A stretch of DNA of 64,000 bases from Rhyacophila brunnea. Lineage: Eukaryota; Arthropoda; Insecta; Trichoptera; Rhyacophilidae. Location: positions 682,001 through 746,000 of the forward strand of contig JAGYXB010000956.1 of NCBI GenBank assembly GCA_022495005.1, written 5' to 3'. Below, piece after piece: positions 12,221 to 27,439 of this stretch. Numbering within the stretch: position 1 is the first letter of the stretch; each line of letters starts with the position of its first letter. The translations under genes and the position numbers were made by a program. The notes beneath the pieces were generated by a model. The model saw only the letters and a program-made list of their open reading frames with translations, did no database searches and had not been told where the DNA came from.

Positions 12221-14604
12221 AACGCGCGTACATAAGTACACACACCATTTTTTTTCTATCGCCCATATGCCAAGTTTTATTCGCCAATCAACTTTTATAT
12301 ATTATATGTCATAAATTTAAGCAAACACGATTACTATTCGTTATTTTCATGATATTAAGTTATTTTTTAAACATCTTTTCTAACTCTTAAACAAGCTATA
12401 TTTTATTACTTGCTTATGTGAAATTGGACATATTATAATAATATACCTACGTATTTAAAAAAAATATATATATACGTATTTTCAACAATATGTTGACTTA
12501 TCGGTTTTTTTGAAAATAATAGTCGTCCGAAGATGATAAAAAAACTCGAATAGGCAGGCCACGTTGTGTATTACGAGAGATTCTTGACTCTACACAGGCA
12601 CCACGAGAGAACAATGGTGAGTACTCGACAATAAAATTTACCGCGCGAACAGATTCACAAGCTTATTCAAAAAACAATTACATACTTTCTGGGATGGATA
12701 TTTAAAAAAAATCAATAATTGTAAATTGACTTAGTTTTTGCAGAAATCACGTTTAGTAATACGGATTCTAATGTCTTCTTTCAAATGCTTATGTTTTGAC
12801 AACCTAATGAAGAAGTGTCTTAAAAAATGGAAGCAATTTACAAGACTAGATTTAAAAAAAACGTAATTATGGAGATTGATACAATAACATAGATTATATA
12901 AGAGTTTTTTTTGTTTTGCAACGAAATAAATAAGTCACACTATTAGAAATCAATAAATAATGTAGGTTTGAAAATTGGTCATCGCTTAAATTTAATATCG
13001 TATATTTCATTTTATTGTCTTTTATTTATTTTATTTATCTTGACAGGTAAAGAGCCATCTGATTAAATCTGCAACTCGAAATGAATTACAGTTAATTTAG
13101 TAATTATTAGCCTTAGTAACATTTTTAGCTTCACTTTAATTATTTTGTATGCCAAATCTTCATGGAAGTAAGTTTTCTTCTATAAATATGTTAGATATTC
13201 ACAAATTATATTGTACGTTTATATTATTAGGAAATTAATACTGGAACTAGTTTGTAACAACTAGTTCGCGCCTTACAACTTTACAACTCACTGAGTGCGA
13301 GATTACTGAGAGCATGCACATCTCCCACTAGGGAGGAGTTTTGAATGCACCTCGTAATACGGTCTAATGAAATGTTATCTTATTACTTAAGTACTAAATA
13401 AATTTATTCAAAATATAGAAACCCATGTAAACCAGTGCACTTATACTTTGGTCATGATGAATTAAATTAGACATCTTAATAGCGGGGATACAGTTGTAAC
13501 AATTGTGCATATATCATTATAAAAGGTACCGTAAAATAATTACTCAACCAAACTTTGAAGTATGTGGTTCTGTTAACATTTTGTATATTATTATAAAACA
13601 GAATGTATTACATTTGCCCTACTTTAATCGGATTTAATTACCTATATTGTAGTACTTTATCTTAGGCACATGACCATTTTACCACGTTTTTATTAGCTCG
13701 TATTCTTGTTTGTCCGGTACAGAATTTTTCTTGTGTGCCCAGTACAAATTTTTTCTTGTTTGTCCAATATTTTTATTGGACGATTGAGGATTTTTAACCA
13801 ACTTCCCGACTAGATAGACATTTGAAACTTTTAGAATATATCAGAACATGACGACAATACATTCTTTTAATACTTTTGTCTATCTTTAAGCAGAATTGAA
13901 TTCATTTTCAGTTAATTCTGTTTTGTATGTTTCGGAAAAAAATCGTTAAAAGTAAAACACTATTATTGGTTGCTAAGGGGGTCCTAGCAACTAAATTATT
14001 AATATGTACGTGTGTTATTATGGAAATCAATATGAAATGTCAAAATGACATCTCAGTATTCTATATTTATTCAGTATTTTTATCAAGTACAAAAAAAGTA
14101 TTTATTAATACATAGAATTGTCAAATTTATATCATTCAACAGAAAATTTCAAAACGTGGTATATAAAAAGTTCTTTTTATCTTCTAATTTATATTGTGAT
14201 CTGTGCATTAAAAATTACACACTTAGGTAAATTCTAATTAATGATAGGGAAAGACTAGCTTTATATATTGTCTGTGCTATTGTTCAAATTATTTTCTGAT
14301 TTCTTTATTATCAATTAGAATTATTAGTACGTAATTTTCATATAGGTATATATAGTTAAGAGAAAGATAACTTTATATATTATTTTTTATAAAGAATTTA
14401 AGAGTAATTATTATTATCACAAATATAAAGGCTTGTGCCTACTTATTTTATATTATGAGATTATGCTATTATTAAACACAAATGAAAATAACTGACCATA
14501 CTAGTAAAAAATCTTTAATATTACTCCATTCGACGAAATGAATGCATATTATATTATAGTAAACATACATAACTTGAAAACACCTCAGATAAATATACAA
14601 TACG
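12221..14604. other. AT-rich DNA, no gene seen
   Basis: No supported exon. Contains the 25-bp tandem repeat listed separately. The frames at 13927-14230 are AT-driven and show no domain. Confidence 0.5.
13703..13777. repeat. Imperfect tandem repeat, 3 x 25 bp
   Basis: TTCTTGTTTGTCCGGTACAG, TTCTTGTGTGCCCAGTACA and TTCTTGTTTGTCCAATA start at 13703, 13728 and 13753, a regular 25-base period with several substitutions. Confidence 0.65.
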
Positions 14605-14690
14605 ACACCTGACGGGATTTCAACCCGTATCTATATCCACTGGTATCGCGCCAATATGCTTTAACCAATTAAGCTACTTAATTACGATAA
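14605..14690 (-). mobile_element. tRNA-like SINE relic
   Basis: Read on the minus strand, a B-box-like ACGGGTTGAAATCCCGTC is preceded by TAGCTTAATTGGTTAAAGC, which looks like the D-arm and A box of a tRNA. Stems are only partly conserved; likely a SINE head or tRNA pseudogene. Confidence 0.5.
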
Positions 14691-15243
14691 TTTTAACTAG
14701 TAGCTCCTACACGAAATACTCATCAAATTGTGTTATTTTTGACTACGTATCGGTTTTTGTGTTTTAAATTAAGGAAACATTAATTGCCTTAATGTACATT
14801 ACATGATATGCATACATTGTATATTATATAATATGTACCTATAATTAAAAAAAAAATAGTTCAGTTAGAGGCCGTAAGGTGACTTAAACCGCTGTTCAGG
14901 TCCCTGCTCCTAGGGTCGTTATAAAGTAGGTACTTATTGATACATTGAAGTACTTATCAAAACTTTATTTTTATGCCAATACTGATATTTTTCGTTTTTT
15001 CAGAAATAAGCCCCCGCGACAAGCATCATTTGATACCGTTACTAATTATTGTAAGTATCGATACATTTTTTTACAATTTGGTGACCCCACCTACTGCTTC
15101 AGTACAATATAAATCTTGACCGTCTTTCGAGGAGGTATTTTAGACATTTTTTTTACGAAAAATATGTTGTCAGCTCTTAGATTATAGAAAAATATTTCAG
15201 CTATTCATTCAAATTAAAAAAAAAATGTATGAGTGAGTTTGCC

Positions 15244-15305
15244 TGATGCAGGATTTTAACTGGCGATCTACGTTTTCAAGATCGAAAGTTTTACCGCTGA
15301 CCGTG
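15244..15305 (-). mobile_element. tRNA-like SINE relic
   Basis: On the minus strand, GGTCAGCGGTAAAACTTTCG resembles a D-arm and A box, and AGTTAAAATCCTGCATCAGG resembles a T-arm and B box. The spacing is that of a tRNA. The mismatches make it a relic. Confidence 0.45.
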
Positions 15306-15756
15306 AAGTTTAAATACCGTCAAAATATGAATACGTGTATGGGTCGGTTTTACTAAAAACAAAAATGTGTACGTATTCAAGGCTACACCCCATTGCACAT
15401 GTGTGTATGTGCTTGTAAAAAATGCACTGCGTGCGAATGTGTGTGCAAATTGGAATGCACCCGCCCGCGTTGTGCACGTTTTTTTGGGATTCGTTTTTCT
15501 ACCTTGCAACAGATAATTGTTATGCAGAGTAGAAGATATTTTAGGGTGAGGAATGATTCAGAGATTTATTTTATTTTATAATTAAAATACCAACTAAAAC
15601 AGAACGATTGCTAATTTTTTTCTAAAACCGGTACATACCTTTAACAATATTATGTAAACTATTTTATATTTAATGAATAATCATAATAATTGACGTAAGT
15701 ATATAGTTCGGAACATCTCAGATACATACATATTAGAAAAAAATATTTAAAAAAAA

Positions 15757-15850
15757 AACGGTGATACCGGGCGGGACTCGAACCCATATATCCATTGTCT
15801 AAAATCTAATGGGTGCGGGTTCGAGTCCCGACCGACACCAATATTTTTTT
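15757..15850. repeat. Fold-back of two opposed tRNA T-arm/B-box halves
   Basis: The left arm GGGCGGGACTCGAACCC (ends 15785) and right arm GGGTTCGAGTCCCGACC (from 15818) are almost perfect reverse complements, each holding a B box (GGTTCGAGTCC) in opposite orientation. Flanking AAAAAAATATTT and AATATTTTTTT extend the symmetry. The loop is about 32 bases. This is a fold-back SINE end rather than a tRNA gene. Confidence 0.6.
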
Positions 15851-16639
15851 AAAAATGCAAATTATGTATTTTTCTGAGACCTTTCCAATATTTAAAAATC
15901 ATTTAATAATGCAAGCAATATTTCGCTAATTTACGTCTAAATATAATAAAATTGCACGAGATATCATTTACGTTAAAACGTATTTTCGGACAGTTTCATT
16001 TTTAATTTATCTGCATCAGAAAAGCGTGATTTTTTATATAACTACTTATAATATTAATTAATTAATAGATAGATAATTAATTTACATATCGGATATTTTA
16101 AAGAAAATCAAATGTAATCAAGTGGAAACATAATAGGTATATATCTGTGTATATGTATACATTTTAATCTTTAGCGTCACAAGTTAGCTGGAAATAAATT
16201 TTAGTGACATGCTAACGAAGGAAACGAGGATTTTTTTAATACACTGTCAAACTTTTATCTAGGCCATTCACCTATTCAAACTATCAACTACTTATGTATT
16301 TTTCGGTATTAAATTATTTTCGGGATTAGTTGGTCTTATTTAATTCAATTCAAAATTAATGAAAAATCAATGGAATTATTAATGTAAAAATCGTAATATA
16401 TATTGATTTTAATAATTGAATTACGAGTATGTTTGTTCATACAATATAATATTATTAATAATTAATGCGACTTGATACTTCAATGAAATATGGCACATGA
16501 AAGAATCAAAAATATTAAAATACACAAATGTGTATAGTGTCTTAGCGGGATTTTACGAGAATTCATTGTTGTATAGATACCTCAGTTATGATGCAAATGG
16601 GTGCTTGACCAAGAAAAGTATTAACTTTAAAAAAATTGT

Positions 16640-16885
16640 TTGAATTAATAACTTTCACGGCGCGATGCGCGATTGCAAGTGTGCATGATTTCACTTGTAA
16701 GTTTTTGCTTGCATGCAATAAAGTAAATTTAAAATACCGAGGTTGGGAGCGGAGGGAAGATACTCGGCCGCCTCCGGAGGCAAAAATAAATGTATCAATT
16801 TCAAGATGAGGTGCCCGCCTCTGTCGAGGAATTTTATTTCTCCTTTTCATACCAATATTAGTGCTTTGCCTCAGGTGAACCGAGC
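16640..16885. other. GC-richer island, unassigned
   Basis: Open frames on both strands overlap here (minus 16850-16563, plus 16743-16955). The composition (CGGCCGCCTCCGGAGGC near 16768) is clearly above local background. No domain is recognised. Could be a regulatory island, a decayed element or an exon. Confidence 0.25.
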
Positions 16886-18489
16886 TTGCGAATCTTTCAA
16901 CGTGTATTATTACATAAGTACTGAATATTCAGCTTTCATAATATCATATTCATAATATTATATAGTGAAAATATTATTCAAATTGAAGAATTATTATTTT
17001 TTAATATAAAATTTATATTTTTAAACCTAAGTACCTATAGAAACCATTATACTACTGAGATATGACGTATTTTACTGGCGAAATTTTCGTTTCTTTAAAA
17101 CCAAAGAAAGTTAATTGATACAAACATTAAGAATTTACATATCTACAAAAATATTTTTTTAAGGGAAAGCACCTTAAGTGATAATCATCATTTCTATTTG
17201 AATATGCATACGCTTTATATATTTTTTAATGCAATCGTAAACACAATAACGTGCCATATCAACCTATTCAATTCTACTTATAATAATAAGTTTCATCACA
17301 GAAACGTACAATTACTACTAAAATCACTTTTAATCATACATTCCTATATAGGTGTATATTATATAATAATATTAGGTACTTATTGAAAAATATTAGAAAT
17401 TGCTTATGGCATAAGTAAAATATGAATACCTATTTATTTTTTTAAAATTCTGTTGTATTCTGCAATTTAAAAAAATGTTAATAGTGCAAACCGACTCGAG
17501 CATAATTACACGACTCCTACTTATATTGGTACGTATCAAGGCTCTCTATATTCAGGTTGCGACACGAAACTGTGAATTTTTATCGTAGTATTAATTTTTG
17601 CTAATGTATGTATTATGGTAAACTGTAATAAAATTGGTAATATGTACGAAATGTGCAATCGAAAAGCTTCATTTACTAAAAAATATGCTACCGCATTGCA
17701 TTCAAAGTAAGCAATAACTAGCACTACCATCGAAATTCTCAATTTAGTGGGCTTGGTATTTATGGGCGTATATTAACTTGGTAATCGCACATGTCATGCT
17801 ATTATAATGCTTCCATACCTATGTAGGTTAAGAATTGTATGTATAGCGATTAGTCGTAAGTGAAATTTAGGTTTAATAGAAAACAACTGATATTAAAAGT
17901 AAGCAATACGTAGTGATTAAATAAATAAAGTAACCAAATTACACAATATGGTCGTTTTTTCTATTACGTTATTATCACATTAAATAATAGGATATTAATT
18001 TAAACTGTATCAATATGATTTTATTAATATTTTAAAAATCAAACATATTATATTAACTGTGTCGCATTTTGATAAAAATTATACACCTATAAAAGTATAT
18101 ACTTTATTTATTTATCCGCACACCAAGATTTAATCAACTAATAATACATATATGATGATATATGTGTTTTTCTTTACCTAGTGGAAAAGTTTACTGTACC
18201 AATATATTTGGATAACTTTTTAGAGATATATATAGAGAGAGAGGTAATATAATACTGATTTAACTGATTGCAATATAAGCTTTATGTGTTATAAATAGTA
18301 TATGACTAATGATAAAGAAAACTCGATGAGATGAGACTGAATGAATGCTAGCTATTCTTATGTAGTTTGAGTATATTTTCAGACGAATGAAAAAACAGTG
18401 TTGTTTACAGTTTTATGATTTTTAGGTTCAGCGTTATGTCAGATGAGTTGAATTCAAGCCAAGTGGAAAATAAACGAATCGGTGTAGAC

Positions 18490-18745
18490 GGGATGAAATA
18501 ATTCAGTTTATTTTCTTGGCAAGCGGTTGCGAGAAATTATTGGAAATGACCGCTCACCTGACCGCTACAGGTGGACCTGGTCCGCATTAAATCACCGCTC
18601 GTTTATTATAAATGCTCTCACGTTGTTATGTATCCTCTATTTTGGGAACACTTTGGTGAATAATCGTACGGCGACTCAAATAAAGGCATGCGTGTTTATT
18701 AAAGGATTTCAACTGACCGAACACTCACTTGCATTTGAGTAAATC
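18490..18745. other. GC-richer island, unassigned
   Basis: Moderately GC-rich block with a plus-strand frame (18527-18742) of no recognisable family. Perhaps a conserved regulatory element or exon relic. Confidence 0.2.
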
Positions 18746-20959
18746 CTGCCAAATTTGGATACAGTAACATGATATGTAATATTTTTCTAAACGTCGCATT
18801 AAAATGATTTTATAAAAAACAAACTTCTATTCAGTAGTACATAAAGTAAATTGTTTACACTTTTCAGTAATTGTGTCAAATTTTATACACTCATTTGTCA
18901 CGAATCATCAGTTATCACCTTATAACAGATCTATCCCTTGAATGAGTGACGGCGTAATATATCGACAACACCATATTATGCATGAACAATCTATGATTTA
19001 AATTCCAGTAGATTAAATATTGCTTAGTATTAATACTAAAATAACTTTCATATTTTATAAGGTGTGGCAGTGTATTTTAAAAAAATATTTAAAACAGTGT
19101 ATGAAAGCATTATCTTATATTTCAAATATGTATTAACTTGGTAAAAAAAATAAAGAAATGTAGGCACATATCTTCGCGCGAATGTTTAACCAATACCACT
19201 AGAAATTCTAATGAAAACTGTGTTTTGTGAACTACTATTTCGTAAACTGTTATATTTTATGATGCATACATAATTATTGTTGTTTGAACATTAAATTTTC
19301 TTGAAAAATCATGGTCAATCTCGGAATCATATCATTATCTAAGTATGTATATTTATAATAATACTTGAAGTCAATCTTTTCAAACATATTCTATAGGTAC
19401 ATGTTAAAATAGTTTATTTTAAGTATCACGGAGGTTTAATTTTCCATATAACGTACAATATTTTTTAACTACGTCTCAAAAGAATAATCAAATAATTTAT
19501 AAAATGTGTAGGTACATCTGTTTACAATAAACACATTTTACGAATTTATAAATTATCATGAATTATATCTAAGTAACCACTGAATCTTTTGAAACAAATA
19601 ATAACATATTATGTAATGTATCGATACAGTATTATTTTCATAATACAATTTAATCACTAATCAAAAATACACGTCAATATGAAATATATTTAAGAACATT
19701 GCCATAATAATAAAAACATGATATAACAATAATAATTATTTTTTCTTGAAATATCATTAAAAGTATAGAAAATATTTATTACCAGGGAAGAAGAGGAAAA
19801 AACAGATGGCTTCAGATAGCTACGTATATTTTGTGATCGAATGGTATACTGTTATGTTTAAAAAATGTGCTGAATCACCATTTTGGAAAGTATTTCTAAA
19901 TTATATCACCAGATCTTGATTTAATTTGTGATAGAAAGATTAAAGAAATGATAGTTATAACGAAAATAAAGGCGAAGGTAGTAAACATGAAAAACACATG
20001 GTAATTCAATAAAATTTTAATTATTTCAGGGTTTTCGCTATAGTTCAGTTGTCGTGTAAAAAGATCATTTTTTTAAATATAGGTTGAGAAAGAAATGGAT
20101 AGTATGTTTTGAGAAAATGGTCCTGAATTCTAATTTTATTATCTGAGCTATTTAACACCATACACGTTAGTATGAAGCTGCAACCGAGCGGATAGAAAAT
20201 ACACATACGTACACCGTTACAATGAATATGCATTACCTACGTAGGTACATATTATTGTGTGTGTAACACCTGAATCTCGTTATTACTTGCCTAATTGGGA
20301 TATTTTTATATGGATTTGTTGCAACCTTAATAATTGAAAGTTTTATTCATAAATGGCAGATAAGATACCATTTTCATAATACAACTATGTTACTTTTTAT
20401 TTGCATCAATAGTTGGATTGATTTTTTAATGTTGAATTTACGAAATCAACTGTAGGTACGTATTAAATCATTATATTGAAAAGATAATCACGTCTTAACT
20501 GACTATTAAAATATACTTACTTATGCAATTTTAATACATATGTGCGTGCATATATTTTATGTAATCGTCATTTCAAGATTATTTAGATATTTTAGTTTTT
20601 TGATAGTGAAGTTATTTTATGTAGGTATTTTATGTATTATTATATTTATTGATTTTATAAAACATATGGAAAAATAACTACTTTCATCTTAATAAAATCT
20701 AAACACTGCCAAATAATTAAAAAGATTAAATACTCAAGTTATTCATGTTTTATTTACGATACTGTATTTTGACGTTGGGTATTGTATTTGACATTTGATA
20801 CTTAAAGATATTTCATACTTTCAAAACTAAAATGAAAACATTTAATTAAAATATTGTTTAAGTAATATATTTTTTAACAATAAATTACATATTTCCATAA
20901 TAAGTTGATTCACTTAGAATTTTTGTAAAAGCGTGTGACCGAAAAATAAACGTAAATGT

Positions 20960-21545
20960 AATTTTTTGTCCTGTATGCGCGTTGATCTCACCAGACTTAC
21001 TTATGATAGGCGGTATTGGGAAAATATTGCGCGAAAATTTTCATGAAATATTGACGGATAATTTCGAACTAATTAAATCACTTTGACTATGTAACTCTAA
21101 AATTGGAGGAAACCCTAAATCTTAAGTTCACATAAGATATTCCTTTATATGTATATAAAATGATAAATTTTTCGCTTTGATTGTTTCCAATTTATAAAGT
21201 GAATACGTGTATTAAATAAGGCTCTAAGTACCAAAAAGTAGAATTTCCTGTAGTTACAAAATACCGAGTCATTGCAGTAAAATTTCATGAAGCAGACCTT
21301 ATGAAAAATGTAGTTTTAGAGGGTGAAGCAATCACGGCAGCTTCTATAATTTTAGGTATTAAGAACCCGCAAATGTCAACACACCATCGTCAGCTATTTT
21401 ATATTGAATGCCGTTGACCACTGCAGTGCTACTTGCACCATTATAAATAAAACACGCCAACGGACTTACAACGTCGACAGGTTTAATTATTTTGCTGTAT
21501 TTTTTGACTTGCTTGAGGCACTTAGACTATAGTTGAAGTTATTGG
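20960..21545. other. GC-richer island, unassigned
   Basis: Lower AT content than the flanks, with no long open frame and no recognised transposon ends. Perhaps regulatory DNA inside an intron. Confidence 0.2.
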
Positions 21546-24500
21546 CGTTGGTATGTAAAACATTTTTCTATAAAAATGTCAGTTTTTATTTTTTTGGTAC
21601 TTAGCGCCTTAATTAATACACGTATTCAAGTGTTAGCTATTGTGATATTTAATCATATATTTTTTTTACTGCATATTGTTTTATATTAACGTTTTCTAAA
21701 ATATTATCGGCTTAAATTAGCAGAGAGAAAGAAGATTGTCGATTAATAATTTCAATATGTAACACACATGACTGTGTGTTAATTTGCTTATAATTATTTT
21801 ATTACAGTGTATCTTCAACTTTGTGACGATTTACATTTGAGGTGTATACAACGTTTTGGTAATTAGGATTCATGGAAACTGGAATAATAACTTTACCCGC
21901 GATGTTTATATGAAAAACAAATAAATTTTACAGAAGCTGGTTCTACAGTAAACATTTGCAACTCGCAGATTGTTTTATGGTCCGTTTACGTGCGGGAAAA
22001 TAAATTGTTCAGCTAAAAGTACCACTTGTATGAATTGTGGAAGTATTAAAACATTCTTGACATTTCAAATATGATGTTTTATATACCCAATATTTAGGTC
22101 AATGTGACACAATATATATGTTTAAAATTTGTGTAAGTATTTAATTTGGAGATTTCATAACAACAAATCTTTTTTGAGAAAAATAAGATTAGGCACAATA
22201 ATGAAATAAACTGATATATTATTTACAAATTTGCAATAATGTTTGCAGAATGTTAGTTGATTAAAAATATATCTCTAAAACAATTTCAAACTAATACTAA
22301 GTAATTTGTTGAATAGTTATTTATTTAGGTTCATGAGTATTTTATTGGAAAAGATTTATTTGAAAAAAAAAACACTATTTTCGAAATAATATCTATATGA
22401 CAACAATATACAATAATTATAGGTACTGAAATAACTATCTCCGTTTGCATTTCCTTAAAATTATTTTTATATAAACACATATTACGCAGTTGCATTTGTA
22501 TACATTTATATTAATATTTTAATAGTCATGTTGGGAAAATGTCATTTTATAAACAGTTAACCTGACTGTAAATAAATACGTATGCTTTATAAAGAATATA
22601 ACAAGAATTTACTGTAATACGTAAGTACAATTAAACCTATCTGGTTTGAGATAAAACAAGGTAAGTATACCAAACCACTATATTATGTGTTTTGATTAAT
22701 TAAACCCAATTTCATCACATAAGGTCAAATTAATGAAAATATCATATTATGATCGGTTTCCATGCTAATTATTATTCTAGACTGTAATAATTTTATCGTC
22801 AATCATATAATATATTGATTGTAGCAACAATATAATGTCGGTTATTTTTAAAATTCACCATTCTTGATCAATTCGGTTTACCTTCTTTTTATCAGATTTT
22901 TTGACCTACGAGAATACTAACATTATTATGTATATAAGAAACTATTATATTCTCTGATTTTACACCATTATTGCTTTGGTATAAAATTTGTCAAGAAATT
23001 TAGTTTGTTTTCAAAATAATTATCAATTAAATACTGAGTCTATTCTTGTTTGAATTTAAAGGCGTGTGATTCTTTTTCAGAATTTACTTTCACCATACGT
23101 CGTCGTGGGGGATATTTTACACATAATGTATGTATTATTAGGGTTACATTTTTTTGTTGGTATATCAAAATCTCAGTCATTGACTGCATTTATCACATAT
23201 TTCTTCGAGTTGGTATATTTTACTCATACCAAAATATTTAAACATTGATTTCTCATATCAATGACACAAATACTAACATTTTAGCCACATTATAATCACG
23301 TCTACATTGTTTTATCTTTATTTAAAACTCACGTAGTTATGTAGAATATTATTTGATTTAAACTTTTAGAAATGTATTTATATATGTACTTATAAATAGA
23401 TAGAAAAAATGTGAATCAAAGTAAAGTTAGAAATCTGATAAGGTGAAAATTATTCAAATAATATTAATCGACTAAAAGATATTTTTTAAAGTTAGCAAAT
23501 AATTTACTTATATTATTATTGTATAACATATTCTATATTATTAAATAAAAATGATGTGCTATAATGGTGAGTAGATAATGACAAATTTTAGCGAATAGTT
23601 TTAAAATATGTCTATTTTAATGAATTTCGTCAGTTAAATAAGATTACTACGTATGGTTTATTTAAAAATGTTACTTATATATTTTTTAAACATAGAAAAC
23701 TTATTCAAATAAATATAGGAGAACAATATTTAGCTAAAAAACTACAAGAGTACAATTTGAAATACGTATAGAGACATTATTTTATTGCACAAGATCTTTC
23801 CCTAAGGCAAGGCAGGACAAGTTGAGTAGATACTTAGTTTTATCGTGTTGCACTTGCAAAACAACCGTTATACAAGATGGAGACGAGTTTTATATTATGA
23901 GGAATCCTGACGTATAAAAAATATCTTTCAAATACCATGGAATAAATTTCATATAAAAATATATGTTCGTTTTTCTGGTTTATTTTTACTACATTTACCG
24001 TAAGTATGTATAACGACACCTTTAAATTCAATTATTTCGTATTGATACGCAATACTAACTAATAATAACTGCAATAATTAAGTTGTGCATTTAATTATTT
24101 TATATTAAATGACTACATAATATGAGATGAGTCGAACACGCAAAAATATCGGTAAAAAGAAGGTACATGTAATAATATTTATTAATTGGGAATATCAATA
24201 GAAGACCGGGTTAAAGCAAAACGTTGCGAAAAGTTAGCAAAACCTGCAATTTGATACATTTTATTGGTAAATTTCATTCTAAATAATCAATATACATTTA
24301 AGAACATTTAATTTTTTTAGTTATAAAAGAAACTTACAAATTAAATAAAAACTGTATAACATGTGCATTATTTGGAAGTCTGGGTTTTTTTATTATTGCA
24401 TTACTTTATGAATATTTTTAACGTTAATATGCAGTTTGATAATTTATTTAAAACTTAAAAGGTATTGATAGGTATACTGCTTATTTTTATAATATTAAAA

Positions 24501-27439
24501 AAGTACCAATTTATGTAAAACATAAGAATGCTTATAACTTGATTTGTTTTATTTATATCGAATCGAACTATGATGCGGCCATAATACCGAAGCTCAAATC
24601 GATGTTAATAGAAAGGATTTCAAGTTACTTATACTCATTAATGTTTTCTAAAAAAATCGAAACAAGATACCTTAAAATTATGATTTAAAAAAAAAACAAT
24701 AAAATTTTTCTCTTTATAAAGAACTTATCAAACTAAGCTTTAATGATAAAAATATTCATAACATACGATTAAAAACCTGGCTGCCGAGAATGCACATTTT
24801 AGATACCTACTTAGTTATTTTTCTAAATTGTAATTTTATTTTTAATTAAGCATTTAAAAAATATCTTTAGATTATTTTAGACGGAAATTATTCATAAAAT
24901 GTTATAAATTAATGTTTTAAAATTTGGGGTGTTCTGCAGTGGCAGTGTTTAAAGAATTCACGAGTCCTACTCTACCAAACATCATTTAGATCTAATGATA
25001 ACATGTTCAGGTCATGGTGTAAACATTATGATATCAGTGATGAGTAACCCGCTGCCTGCGGATGATTTTCCGCGGCTCGGGGAGGTATTTTATGATAATA
25101 ATATGTCTAAAAATGAATCAGATTTTATTATTTCAGTTTAGATAATTATACAAAAGACATGATATATGTACCTACATAAATGCGGCCTCTAAAATATTTT
25201 TGGTTTCTAAGAGAAAGTTTATATTATCAAAATGCTTAAACATATTTTCTCTAAATTATAGCTTAATACCCTTCCTATCATCTAACCCAACTTCTTTGCT
25301 ATTACTGAAAAATTATATTAAATACTTGTATAATATACTTATTGATATATTTATGTTTTCTGCGTATTAATTAAAAATAGTGATTTAATTTCATTATTTT
25401 TTTTCTCTATATATCATACAAATTATATCAATATTTTATTAACCAGCTTGTAATACCAAGTTTCTTTTCAATCGCGCAATTTTAAATGGATACTAAATTC
25501 CCAATTTGGACGCAATGCAACTAAGAAATATGTTAATTTCACTGATATTGGTTGAAAAGAGTATTTTTAAAAATATATAAGATTTATAAGAGAACTTCAC
25601 GATGAAAAAAGATATTTGATGTGTCATTATTATTCATATTACATCCTGTCACATTTTATAAAGCAATATTCTGATACGTATAATTAATAATGGTATTTTA
25701 TAATACTCTATAGAATATTATAAGCTAGATTTTTAAGTAAAAGATTTGATTCGATATTAAAAAGTAAAAAAAATAGTGTATTACTATACAGTTAACAAGA
25801 AAATAATTCAAATGCAGTCTGTGAAAATGTGGGTCATTTTAATCGGGTTTATTGACAATTATTGGAAAACATAATGAATTAATCCACATAATCTAATAAT
25901 AATTATCATCACCGATTTTATCTGTTTAAAAAATACACTGTCAACTGATAAATTATTTGTCTGAAAATCAGTGTTGTCAATGTCTATGTAAACGAAACCA
26001 GCCGTGGTCATTGTTAATTTAATTTGATTAATTGCTATACTATATTGTTTTAATAGTTAATGTAGGTGAACTAATTTCAAAAATTGTTTATTGATTATGA
26101 TATGACGTGTCTAATATTATCAATCTATTTAGTGTATCTATTCTATGTAGTGCTAAAAGGTACAAAGGAAAGTGTAGAATTGCATAATAATATTACGAAT
26201 AAAAGTATTTTGAAGGTAACAAAATGCAAATATTATGAACAAATAACATGGTAAACAAATACTGGTGTAAATATACATGTGAGTACCTCAATATTGGCAT
26301 CGCTAAGGTATTTGAGTATAAAATTAAAATAGTCGATTTTTTTTACGTTATGATGGCAATATTTTCACTGACATCGACTATAAATACAAATTAATGGTTA
26401 TACAAAACCATATATCGTATGTCGTTAAATAATATTTGATTGAATCAAAATATTTAAATAATTTATTTTCCATAATATACCTACTTAAATGATTTATGTA
26501 AGCAGTTTTGTCAACTTTTTTTTGAAAATATTGATCTTTTGTAACTGAAGTACTCATTGTGTATAATTACATAAATAAAAATAAATGTTAATATATTATT
26601 TTCAGATATTGAAAAACCAATACATTTGTATCGATTTTGGTTATTACTAATTGTTAGTAACTTACCTTTTCAGGTACGCGCTGCATTGCAAATTTTATAT
26701 ATCTGTCATAACATTGTCCCTACTCTCGTTTGAAAATAAAACAGAATCGACAAAAATATAGGCGAATTTTAATATTCTACGCTAGAAACTCTTATTTCAA
26801 CATGACAGCGATTAATCATTGATTAAAAAAAAAGAACAAAATATATTTATATAAAATTGCCTACTCATATGTTTGTCAAAACTGATTTTGTTTTTATTAT
26901 TTATTTAATTATTTTTAATTCAGTGTTGTTTGTAATATGAAAATACGCCAATTATTAATTTAAAGCTATTATTTGTTTGTATTCAACGTATGCATTAGAA
27001 AGTTATCAAATTTCATTATAAGTTACATACAATATAAAAGATTCTATTTTGGAATTCAAATCTCTGTTCTAATTATGAATTTTTTAAGTCAACACCGAAT
27101 AAAATAACATAAATAAACAGATCGATCGCGCTTTCATAATATAGTCGCAAAACATTAAAAAAACATGACAAATTGACAGTTGTAATAATTAATAGCGGCA
27201 GGAATATGACATCGCATTTCAATTGCAAAACAATAACAAACCTAACATACATTAGAAAGGATGTGACGTGTTTCTCTTTTATTCGGGAAAGCTTAATTAT
27301 TATAGAAAAATGAGAAACATATATTATATTAATTGGATTTCACATATTAATTTCGCAGGTAGTTTATTAATTATTGCAAAACAATCCGAAAAGGTTGATC
27401 GTATTTTGACAAAAAAATTCGGTGGGGGGTAAGATATTA

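Noticed and set aside
15291..15581. Frames on both strands rich in Cys/Thr/Val codons
   Set aside because: The region is a TG/CA-rich stretch (GTGTGTATGTGC); residues follow that simple composition.
1463..15850. Possible functional tRNA genes
   Set aside because: B boxes are good but acceptor and anticodon stems fail to pair; fold-back or SINE context.
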